The position numbers and the translations under genes were made by a program. A model generated the notes under the pieces. The model did no database searches. It saw only the letters and a program-made list of their open reading frames with translations, and was not told the origin of the DNA. Of a stretch of DNA of 37,655 nucleotides, positions 29,014-35,935 are shown in pieces; position 1 is the first letter of the stretch, and every line of letters starts with the position of its first letter. The stretch lies in IMG/VR virus record IMGVR_UViG_3300030109_002360, positions 1-37,655 of that record; one strand, 5' to 3'. The DNA comes from a virus.

Positions 29014-29154
29014 TTATCCACGTTTCTTAGTGGTTTTCTTTCTTCTCTTAAGTTTTTTAAAGTCTGCAGCAGTTATCTTGTCTCTTGGAGGTGCGACTCG
29101 TGCAAGTTTCTTTTGCTTTGTACTATATTTCTTTTTACCTTTTGGCTTTGGCAT
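29014..29154 (-). CDS. 46-residue Lys/Arg-rich late protein
   Basis: ATG 29154 overlaps the previous stop (TAATG). The product, MPKPKGKKKYSTKQKKLARV then KITAADFKKLKRRKK, is extremely basic. A short C-terminal helix with AADFKKLKR resembles small phage proteins of unknown function. It belongs to the cluster of basic late genes at 29.0-30.5 kb. DNA or capsid-interior binding is plausible from charge alone. Confidence 0.7.
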   Translation of the reverse strand: MPKPKGKKKYSTKQKKLARVAPPRDKITAADFKKLKRRKKTTKKRG

Positions 29155-29468
29155 TACCACTTTACCTTATCTGCCCACCAAGCTGCTGACATTTTACCTC
29201 TAGCAATATTCTTAGCGTGCCTTGCTTTAAATGATTTTCTTTTAGCTTTCATTCTAGCAGACTCACCTTTCTTTGGTTTACCTGCTGTACCTTTTAGTGT
29301 TCCTACACGTTTACCTTGCTGTCCAAACCTAATTAGTTTTAGTGTATGACCTTCTTGTGCAAGAACAACGTGTGACTTTGTAGGATGGCTTGGTGTTCTC
29401 TTAGCTTTATTTACACCTTTAAGACCATACTTTTTAAGCATGGATTTCTTTCTACTATCATGAGCCAT
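29154..29468 (-). CDS. Conserved marine-phage-type small basic protein (DUF6321-like)
   Basis: 104 residues. LKKYGLKGVNKAKRTPSHPT then KSHVVLAQEGHTLKLIRFGQ, and the end FKARHAKNIARGKMSAAWWA then DKVKW, match from memory a family common in cyanophages and other marine phages (I believe DUF6321). The function is unknown. It is strongly basic and lies among other basic late proteins, one base beyond the upstream gene. A virion-DNA or head-associated role is a guess. Confidence 0.75.
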   Translation of the reverse strand: MAHDSRKKSMLKKYGLKGVNKAKRTPSHPTKSHVVLAQEGHTLKLIRFGQQGKRVGTLKGTAGKPKKGESARMKAKRKSFKARHAKNIARGKMSAAWWADKVKW

Positions 29469-29780
29469 TTAACTACCCATACCCATAGTCTTTACTCGTT
29501 TTCTACGAGTAGTTCTTTTCTTGGTAGTCTTCTTTGCAGTAGTCTTTCTTGCAGTGGTCTTTTTGCTACCACCTCTAAGTAAATCTTTATCTGCCTTTCT
29601 TGCACCACCTTTACCAGTGACGAAAGATTTTACTCTTCCCATAGCCCAAGCATGAGCACTTGTTTTTGGTCTACTACCAGATGAGTAGTAAGCACCAAGT
29701 CCTCTCTTGTATACCTTGTCTAAGGTAGACTTAGAGTACCTGCTTGCTCCGGGAATACTTTTATATCTTCCTGCTGACAC
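29469..29780 (-). CDS. Small late protein with histone-H1-like tail
   Basis: 103 residues from GTG 29780, sharing one base with the previous stop (TAGTG) and preceded by AGAGGA. The N-terminal 65 (SKSTLDKVYKRGLGAYYSSG then SAHAWAMGRVKSFV) resemble a small conserved phage domain (DUF5824-like from memory, uncertain). The last 35 residues are a Lys/Arg/Thr repeat (KKTTARKTTAKKTTKKRTTR) like a histone H1 tail. DNA binding or condensation is likely from the tail. Confidence 0.72.
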   Translation of the reverse strand: MSAGRYKSIPGASRYSKSTLDKVYKRGLGAYYSSGSRPKTSAHAWAMGRVKSFVTGKGGARKADKDLLRGGSKKTTARKTTAKKTTKKRTTRRKRVKTMGMGS

Positions 29781-30010
29781 TATCCTCTGCTCCTCTGTTT
29801 ACTTATTCTGTCCATCATAGCAGGTGTAAGTTTACCTTCACGATAAAGTTTTCTAGTTCTCTTTATCTCGGCTTCTCTAGCCTTTGGATTCTTAGCACCC
29901 TTGACGTACTTCTTAGGCACACCACCTTTGGTCTTAGGGACCTTTTTAAACTTACGTTTACTTGTGGTTGCCTTTTTTTTAGTTTTCTTTTTTTTGGTTC
30001 TACTTGCCAT
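29780..30010 (-). CDS. Small very basic late protein
   Basis: 76 residues. The start is a Lys-rich tract (MASRTKKKKTKKKATTSKRK). A helical part follows with VPKKYVKGAKNPKAREAEIK and RTRKLYREGKLTPAMMDRIS, a pattern seen in small proteins of several marine phages. It overlaps the upstream gene by eleven bases and shares a base with the next start. Head interior or DNA association is inferred from charge and operon. Confidence 0.72.
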   Translation of the reverse strand: MASRTKKKKTKKKATTSKRKFKKVPKTKGGVPKKYVKGAKNPKAREAEIKRTRKLYREGKLTPAMMDRISKQRSRG

Positions 30011-30212
30011 TACCTTTTAGTATACCAAGTCCGTTTTTGCCTGCAAGCGACAACCACTCTTGTGGAGTAACTGAACCATCTTCAAGAATCTCTGCAAATA
30101 GTTTACCTATTCTTTCTAATTCTTCTTTCTCGTTTACATTTTCAAGTGTAGCCAAAAAGAAAGTAACTATATTCTTGTAAGGTTGTGGTAAGAATTTAAT
30201 TATAAATTTCAT
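30000..30212 (-). CDS. Small late protein with EF-like acidic segment, unknown
   Basis: 70 residues. MKFIIKFLPQPYKNIVTFFL starts with an amphipathic hydrophobic segment. The middle is acidic (NVNEKEELERIGKLFAEILE), then DGSVTPQEWLSLAGKNG resembles an EF-hand-like or dockerin-like loop in look only. It differs in charge from its basic neighbours. Similar short proteins occur in many marine phages. A holin-like or tail role is possible; no firm evidence. Confidence 0.7.
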   Translation of the reverse strand: MKFIIKFLPQPYKNIVTFFLATLENVNEKEELERIGKLFAEILEDGSVTPQEWLSLAGKNGLGILKGNGK

Positions 30213-30403
30213 CTTCCTACTGCTTTCGTTGATTGTTTGTGGGCTGCTGTAAATGAGACACCTTTCATCATACGTTTCTTCATATCTCTTAAATGCTTTG
30301 CAGTATGATGTTTAGCGTGTTTAACCATTGTTGACTGTTGTTTATCAGTCAAACCATTTAGTGAAACGCCTTTGGCTGTTTTATTTTTTTTTCTTGGTGC
30401 CAT
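30209..30403 (-). CDS. Small basic His/Lys/Met-rich late protein
   Basis: 64 residues. After a basic start (MAPRKKNKTAKGVS), the core LTDKQQSTMVKHAKHHTAKH then MKKRMMKGVSFTAAHKQS is a helix pair seen in small proteins of many aquatic phages. It is strongly positive. It overlaps the 34-residue gene upstream in a different frame and the 70-residue gene downstream. Function unknown. Confidence 0.72.
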   Translation of the reverse strand: MAPRKKNKTAKGVSLNGLTDKQQSTMVKHAKHHTAKHLRDMKKRMMKGVSFTAAHKQSTKAVGR

Positions 30404-30485
30404 TCTTTTTAACCGTTTTTTTCTTTGGTTTTGGGGCTGTCATACCACTACTTCTTCCACTACCGTAATTTCTTCCACTAGGCAT
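30381..30485 (-). CDS. 34-residue Gly/Ser-Lys late microprotein
   Basis: ATG 30485 has GGAG seven bases upstream. The product is a Gly/Ser/Arg stretch (MPSGRNYGSGRSSGMTAPKP) followed by a Lys tail ending in four Lys. The TAA (30381-30383) depends on the length of a nine-A run on the minus strand, so an indel there would fuse it to the next gene. The first codons overlap the upstream gene's end. Small size makes this less certain. Confidence 0.6.
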   Translation of the reverse strand: MPSGRNYGSGRSSGMTAPKPKKKTVKKNGTKKKK

Positions 30486-30645
30486 CTTTGTTCTCCTCTT
30501 CGTCTTTCTCATATTCAGAAAGTTTAGTTTTTAATTCTCTTATTTGTCTTAGTAATGACTCTTCTTTAAGAGCCCAGTCTATTGCTGGGTTTTTTTGTAT
30601 TGCACTTTGCACATCTTCTGTTTTAATACTTATTTCGTTATCCAT
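30478..30645 (-). CDS. 55-residue coiled-coil late protein
   Basis: ATG 30645 begins MDNEISIKTEDVQSAIQKNP, then WALKEESLLRQIRELKTKLS, a leucine-zipper-like helix, and an acidic end (YEKDEEENKDA). It lies between the fibre-associated 61-residue gene and the basic cluster, and it ends eight bases inside the next gene. A structural or chaperone role with the virion proteins is possible. Confidence 0.7.
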   Translation of the reverse strand: MDNEISIKTEDVQSAIQKNPAIDWALKEESLLRQIRELKTKLSEYEKDEEENKDA

Positions 30646-30651
30646 AATTCC

Positions 30652-30837
30652 TTATAGTCCTAAGCCAGATACCGAGTCAACTGCTACAGCTTCCTCGTAT
30701 ATTTTGACTCTGTTGTTTAGTTGATTGTTTAACCACGTCACAACGCCTGCATTATCAGGCTCCACACCATTTTCAGTTAACGCTTTTTTAATTCTAGTTA
30801 ACTGTGCATCAGTTACTGATACTGTTAAATCTGCCAT
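30652..30837 (-). CDS. 61-residue late protein, unknown
   Basis: MADLTVSVTDAQLTRIKKAL, then GVVTWLNNQLNNRVKIYEEA. The protein looks like a short strand followed by helices. It lies directly after the fibre-like gene, whose stop abuts its start. Small proteins of this type follow tail fibre genes in many phages. No function is known to me. Confidence 0.72.
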   Translation of the reverse strand: MADLTVSVTDAQLTRIKKALTENGVEPDNAGVVTWLNNQLNNRVKIYEEAVAVDSVSGLGL

Positions 30838-31950
30838 TTATGCTCCTTTCAAAGCTAGTTGTTCCTCTAGTTTATTTACTTTTGCACCTAGTTGTCTAAT
30901 AGCACCTACCATCAAAGTGTTTAAGTTTTTGATTGAGTAATGAAATGTGCCGTCAGAGTTTGGTGCAATTATTCCTAAACTTTCAAGAGTATCTTTGTGT
31001 TCATCAACCCAAGATTTAAACTCTACTTTATATCTATTATCTTGTGTCACAGCACCGTTCCATGCAGTAAGCAAAGCTACGTCATCGTAATCGTCAAAGG
31101 CTGTGATTGTAGTTGAACCGTCAACGAATATGTCTCCGTCACCTTTAAATATATGTGTAGTTGTATTTATTCCAGTTCCGTTTTTAAATACAACAACATT
31201 TTCATCGTCACCTAAATCTGACATAGTGTTTGAACCATCGTGCTCTACACCTTCTAATACAACTGGAGCACCTGCATTAGCAGTTGAGTCACTATCAACA
31301 GTATTTTTTTGTACTCCTCTAATTCTTATTGCACTATCTAAACTATTAGACTCTTGTGTTTCTGTGATACCAGTTATTGCTAAACCACCAGTAGCATCAG
31401 ATAATCCAAACGTTGCAAAAGTGTCAGTCTCGGTTGTTCCAGTTAGTCCATGAGCAACTTGTGCAGATTTAAGTTCTATATTTGGAGAAGAATTAGAAGC
31501 ACCATTAATAACTAAACCTTGACCTAAAGTAGTAGATGTAGTGTCACCAATAAATAACTGATTTGAAGAATTAATTAAAGCTACTGTTCCAGTTTGATTA
31601 GGAATAGTAACTGTTTTGTCTGCTGTTAATGTTTCTGGAACTATAGTCTGGACATATTGATTAGATGAACCAGACCTTAGTACAAAGTCTTTTACATCTA
31701 CTCTTTGGAGCATTATTTCATCATCATACTTGTATCTAACTTTTGTACTGCCAACAGTTACTTCAACATCCATTTGATAAACACTGCTTACAGTGACGTT
31801 ACTGTTACTAATACTCCATGCACCACCACTTGTTGAAGTCGTAGCCCTAGCATTAGTTGTAGTATTTCTGTCATAAACATTTACAGCACTACCATCTGCA
31901 ACTGGACTACCTGCAGAATCGTATGCAAATCCTGATAATTCTATTCCCAT
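30838..31950 (-). CDS. Second tail fibre or receptor-binding protein
   Basis: 370 residues. About residues 1-100 form a beta-sandwich-like domain (ELSGFAYDSAGSPVADGSAV, then VYQMDVEVTVGSTKVRYKYD). A fibre-like middle follows (VTIPNQTGTVALINSSNQLF, IFVDGSTTITAFDDYDDVAL). A C-terminal helical segment (NTLMVGAIRQLGAKVNKLEE then QLALKG) looks like the coiled coil that ends many fibres and may drive trimer formation. It follows tail genes in the late unit. Host binding is inferred. Confidence 0.75.
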   Translation of the reverse strand: MGIELSGFAYDSAGSPVADGSAVNVYDRNTTTNARATTSTSGGAWSISNSNVTVSSVYQMDVEVTVGSTKVRYKYDDEIMLQRVDVKDFVLRSGSSNQYVQTIVPETLTADKTVTIPNQTGTVALINSSNQLFIGDTTSTTLGQGLVINGASNSSPNIELKSAQVAHGLTGTTETDTFATFGLSDATGGLAITGITETQESNSLDSAIRIRGVQKNTVDSDSTANAGAPVVLEGVEHDGSNTMSDLGDDENVVVFKNGTGINTTTHIFKGDGDIFVDGSTTITAFDDYDDVALLTAWNGAVTQDNRYKVEFKSWVDEHKDTLESLGIIAPNSDGTFHYSIKNLNTLMVGAIRQLGAKVNKLEEQLALKGA

Positions 31951-31952
31951 AT

Positions 31953-32375
31953 TTAGTCTCCTAACGGCGTGCTAGTGTAACCACTTAACGCCCTTCTAAC
32001 ATAATAGTCAGCGTTTTCAAACGCTTCATCCTCGTCAATAAAAGCTATTTTAATACCGTTTGCCTCATATTGCTCTCTCTGTAGTCTATCATGTGCTCGT
32101 TGATTAGTCGTTCTTGCGTGATAATATTTGCTCTGAACATTAATTCCTAAAGGTGGAGATACAATTAAAAAGTCTGCTACAGCACCACCTCTTTCAAGCC
32201 TCCCACCAAATTGTTTTGATTGGTAAGTAAAATCTACATTTAGTTTTCTTCCAGTCCTAAGTAATGCTTTATATACATAGTATTCTGGTTGGCTTCCTCC
32301 TGCCAATGTCCACCACTGAGGTACAGGCTCAAGGACCCTACCACTGCTTGTTCTCCTCTGCCTCTGGGTTACCAC
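31953..32375 (-). CDS. Late PD-(D/E)XK-like nuclease-fold protein
   Basis: 140 residues from GTG 32375, sharing a base with the previous stop. SQPEYYVYKALLRTGRKLNV (Glu31), AVADFLIV (Asp68), INVQSKYYH (Gln81, Lys83) and IKIAFIDEDEAF follow the Glu, Asp, Q/E-x-K order of the Vsr/PD-(D/E)XK fold. Its place among tail genes is unusual for a nuclease. It may be virion-associated, act on host DNA or have become structural. Confidence 0.62.
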   Translation of the reverse strand: MVTQRQRRTSSGRVLEPVPQWWTLAGGSQPEYYVYKALLRTGRKLNVDFTYQSKQFGGRLERGGAVADFLIVSPPLGINVQSKYYHARTTNQRAHDRLQREQYEANGIKIAFIDEDEAFENADYYVRRALSGYTSTPLGD

Positions 32376-34261
32376 TACACAGCCTCACTTAACGTTAATC
32401 TAAAACGTGCCCTCTCGTTTAACCCAGTTTCCTCCAGAGCCTGTGCACTCAGCACGGTGACATAGTAATTTCTAGTGCCACCGGAATCATCACGGTAAGT
32501 AAGTTCCATAAGAGTTTTATTTGCTATTGCAGTATCTACTGCAGCTTGCAAGTCTCTTATTGTTTTACCTTTGTGGTCATTAGTTAAATCAAGAAGAACA
32601 TCAAAACCAAACTGCACTGGTAATGTTTTTTTAAATAGTAAAGCAAGTTTTATCATGTCAGGACTGTTTGTGTTTGTGCTGCCTCTTGCTAGTGCCACCT
32701 TAAATTTTATACTTCTAAACTCTATCCCAATTGGATTTGCACTAGATGGTAGTTTAAATTCTGTCTCGCCAGTGCTTGATATTGCAGATAAAGCTGTAAA
32801 AGTATCATTGTAGTTTGTAGCGTATGAGACTGTAACAGTTTCATCAGTTGTAGGATTTTCTGTTTCTACTCTAAGTGCTAGTGCTACTTTGTCTTGACCA
32901 ATAACGTTTGCATCAAAATATGGTGTTTCAAGAGTTGCTGAACTTGCATAAGTTTGGTCAGCAATCTGACTTGGATTAATAACATCTGTTGATAAATTTA
33001 CAAAGTAAGCATTGTTGTCATAGTTTACCCACAGCCTGTATTTGTTTTGGTCTGTGCCAACAAATGCACCTGTAATACCTGCTGAACTAGAACCTGTAAT
33101 ATGTTTTATTTCATAGCCTCTGTCATCAAAAGCTGCAACATAAGAAAAACCTGTAAGACCTCCACCGACATGAACATTCTGTCTTGACCTGCTTCCGGCT
33201 GTATTATGAATTCGTGTTGTAAGTGGTGTCGTGTCTTGTTCTTGTGCATTTACAACTAACAATAACTCGTTAAGTGTAGGAATAACCTTTGTAATTTTTC
33301 CTCTATAAACTTGTGGAACACCATCATCTTTATCAAGACCAACAGTTGTAACCACTGTTGCATCTCTTCCTACATTTATTTTAAATAAACCCATGTTTGA
33401 AGGATAGTAAATACTACCCCTCCATGTTGCTGTTCCTATTCCATTGTTTTCACCTTTAGGAATAATAAAATCTGTTTTGATAAATCTAGTATTAGCATCA
33501 TCATGCACATATAAACCTTGTTGAGTCACTGCGTATAAGACTCTTTCTTGACTTGCATTTCTTGCAACAATAAGACCTACTATTGAATCATCATCTAATT
33601 TTAAAGTAGCATCGTTAGTCCAACTACCTGATAAATCAGATGACCGTCTTAGTTGTCCGTCTTTGTCTATTGCATATATTTGGTCTTTAAAAAATGCTAT
33701 AAACGGTGTGCTTGCAGTTGAGTTTGAAGCCCAACCAGAACCTGTTGTGCTGTAATAAACACCTCTCTTGTTGGCGAAAACTGCCGTTGAAACACCATTT
33801 ACCATACCAACTTCAGCATCTGTTGAGTTATCGATTGGCGTTGTTGTTGACACTGTAATATCATCCCATGAATCACTTGTGTTGTATGTATGCAGGAATC
33901 CTCCTCCTGCTGCATACAATACCCCTTTAAAGGTTAAAAATTGTTCTAAGGTTGTGTCAGGGTCACTACCACTAGCAACTGCTAGCTTCGGTAAAACAAA
34001 GTGGTCTTTGTGTCTTAGTTGCCCAGTAGACCACCAGACTCTATCTAAATCTTTTGATGGGTCCATACGTTCTATACCTATACCACCTCTGTGGTCACTA
34101 GATACAAACGTAGATGTAATAGGGTTTGACTCTAGGTTGTAATCACCAAGAGTAATCTTGCCGGGAAACTGACTTGTGATAAATCTTCTTACAGGATTAG
34201 ATACACGGTAGTAAACACCATTTAATATTATTTCATTTTCATCAACTACTTTTACTGCCAT
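32375..34261 (-). CDS. Tail protein, probable nozzle-like beta-propeller
   Basis: 628 residues from ATG 34261, overlapping the upstream stop (TGATG). The sequence is beta-rich throughout, with blade-like repeats (LEQFLTFKGVLYAAGGGFLH, VFANKRGVYYSTTGSGW, LYAVTQQGLYVHDDANTRF). A C-terminal domain contains VQFGFDVLLDLTNDHKGKTI. The layout resembles podovirus tail-nozzle proteins. It follows the adaptor-like gene, as expected for a tail tube/nozzle. Confidence 0.7.
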   Translation of the reverse strand: MAVKVVDENEIILNGVYYRVSNPVRRFITSQFPGKITLGDYNLESNPITSTFVSSDHRGGIGIERMDPSKDLDRVWWSTGQLRHKDHFVLPKLAVASGSDPDTTLEQFLTFKGVLYAAGGGFLHTYNTSDSWDDITVSTTTPIDNSTDAEVGMVNGVSTAVFANKRGVYYSTTGSGWASNSTASTPFIAFFKDQIYAIDKDGQLRRSSDLSGSWTNDATLKLDDDSIVGLIVARNASQERVLYAVTQQGLYVHDDANTRFIKTDFIIPKGENNGIGTATWRGSIYYPSNMGLFKINVGRDATVVTTVGLDKDDGVPQVYRGKITKVIPTLNELLLVVNAQEQDTTPLTTRIHNTAGSRSRQNVHVGGGLTGFSYVAAFDDRGYEIKHITGSSSAGITGAFVGTDQNKYRLWVNYDNNAYFVNLSTDVINPSQIADQTYASSATLETPYFDANVIGQDKVALALRVETENPTTDETVTVSYATNYNDTFTALSAISSTGETEFKLPSSANPIGIEFRSIKFKVALARGSTNTNSPDMIKLALLFKKTLPVQFGFDVLLDLTNDHKGKTIRDLQAAVDTAIANKTLMELTYRDDSGGTRNYYVTVLSAQALEETGLNERARFRLTLSEAV

Positions 34262-35535
34262 CAATCAATCCAAACACACCTCTGTGGAGTTTGACTCCTT
34301 GCTAACGTTTGCTCTGCCTGTAAATTCATTCTTTCACTATCTAATTGTGCTGCTTCTCTTCTTTCAGCAGACCTGTCAGACCTAGCAAGCAATGCCATTG
34401 ATGATGCCTTTTGGATAATAAACTCTGGCTCTACATCACAACTTGTTGTGTCAGATGTAAGCAGTGTAGGTTTTTTTACTCCAGTAAGTTTAAGCAAAGA
34501 GTTTCTTACAACTGCTCTAGCATTCTCATCAAACACTAATCTTCTGTTTGCTCTGTCTATTGTGTAAAAGTTTCTGTGTATTTCTTCGTATGCTGCACCG
34601 TAATCTCTTGATACCTTAATATCATCTATTGATACAGTTGCTGCACCAATGTCTGCTACTTGTATCAAGCCAACAGATATTATAGCCGTTAGGTTCTCTG
34701 CACTACTCAAAGCTATTCTGTGATGAGTCCATGTGTCTGCTGATGTTGCAGGCACTGCTACTTCTTCATAGACACCACTTGTAGCATTGTTTTCTACTGC
34801 AGATAGCCTTACTACAAATTGACCTGCTGTAAGTGCAACGTTTGTTTTTATAAAAAATTCTAAATGAGTATAACCTGATATGTTTGTAGATGTTATTGAG
34901 TCAGATATTAATATTGCATTTGTGCCAGTAGAAGCAGGAATAACCATCTTGTTTGCAGCTTGACCTTCTCTGTGGTCTTCTTCATCTACTACAACGCTTG
35001 ACACACCATCTGTTCTTTCATCAAAGACAGCATCACAAGTAAGTAATGATTTACCAAAGTATTTTTTTCTGTATTCTACTTTCTGCAGTCCAATCAAATC
35101 TGATGGCAATGAGTAAGCATATACTTCAGATGATGAATGTAAACTAAAGTCAGTAGTCTGTGGGGCACCTTTCCGTGTAATCCCAGATATAGCCCTGTTT
35201 ATAAAATCGTGTATTCTTGCAGGTGGTAAATCGTTGTCATATATTTCGTAAGCATCTCCAGTAGCAACGTTAAAACTAAGTGCAGGTGATACTGTGATTA
35301 AGTTAGTGCTAGCAGTATAGTCAGTTATTCTTCTTATATTTACAGTGTTATCTGTAGCATCTGTAACTACAATCCATGAACCATTGTATTCATCGTCACC
35401 ACCAAAAAGATTTATTGTGTCTTTTAAAGTAATTGTGTCTGTATTTGCACTAGCAGTTCCTACAGTACAAGCACCAAGTTGATAGCCTATTGACTGTCTT
35501 AGTTCTGCTCTATTTTTTGATTGTATTGCTGCCAT
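34261..35535 (-). CDS. Head-tail adaptor or tail tubular-like protein
   Basis: 424 residues. The N-terminal part (NRAELRQSIGYQLGACTVGT then DTINLFGGDDEYNGSWIVVT) and the helix RIHDFINRAISGI resemble podovirus adaptor/tail tubular A proteins. A central beta region (YTHLEFFIKTNVALTAGQFV) may be an inserted jelly-roll domain, and the C-terminus is helical (MALLARSDRSAERREAAQLD). It abuts the upstream 130-residue gene. It probably connects portal and nozzle. Confidence 0.68.
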   Translation of the reverse strand: MAAIQSKNRAELRQSIGYQLGACTVGTASANTDTITLKDTINLFGGDDEYNGSWIVVTDATDNTVNIRRITDYTASTNLITVSPALSFNVATGDAYEIYDNDLPPARIHDFINRAISGITRKGAPQTTDFSLHSSSEVYAYSLPSDLIGLQKVEYRKKYFGKSLLTCDAVFDERTDGVSSVVVDEEDHREGQAANKMVIPASTGTNAILISDSITSTNISGYTHLEFFIKTNVALTAGQFVVRLSAVENNATSGVYEEVAVPATSADTWTHHRIALSSAENLTAIISVGLIQVADIGAATVSIDDIKVSRDYGAAYEEIHRNFYTIDRANRRLVFDENARAVVRNSLLKLTGVKKPTLLTSDTTSCDVEPEFIIQKASSMALLARSDRSAERREAAQLDSERMNLQAEQTLARSQTPQRCVWID

Positions 35536-35927
35536 TACAATGATTCTCCTAAAAGGTCTATAATAGTTTGGTCTGCATAAGAAAGTGCTGATAATCTTTT
35601 AGCCCTTGCTATTGCAAAACCTATTTTTCCTACATTATTAAATTTCCAACCTGCAATCCAAGATTTTTCTTGGTCTGTATAATCACTAGCACTATCGTAT
35701 GTAACATTTAAAGTGCTCTGTAAAACAGATGGATTAACACTTACTAATTGATAGTTTGTAATATTTACCATTGACCTTAAATTTTCTATATCAGTACCAA
35801 CAAGACTTAGTTGAAAGTTTGCATTTGCCCAGTTATAAGTGTCATTGCTATACCTTGTATTGCTTAAATTATTCAACACAGCAACTTGTGCATCTGTAAA
35901 ACCATCTGTATCTTTCCATGTAGCCAT
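35535..35927 (-). CDS. Late virion-type protein, unknown
   Basis: 130 residues, MATWKDTDGFTDAQVAVLNN. It is mostly helical with polar loops, ending SALSYADQTIIDLLGESL. The gene lies eight bases after the fibre gene and shares one base with the adaptor-like gene. A fibre-attachment or tail-assembly role is suggested by order only. Confidence 0.68.
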   Translation of the reverse strand: MATWKDTDGFTDAQVAVLNNLSNTRYSNDTYNWANANFQLSLVGTDIENLRSMVNITNYQLVSVNPSVLQSTLNVTYDSASDYTDQEKSWIAGWKFNNVGKIGFAIARAKRLSALSYADQTIIDLLGESL

Positions 35928-35935
35928 AATATCTC

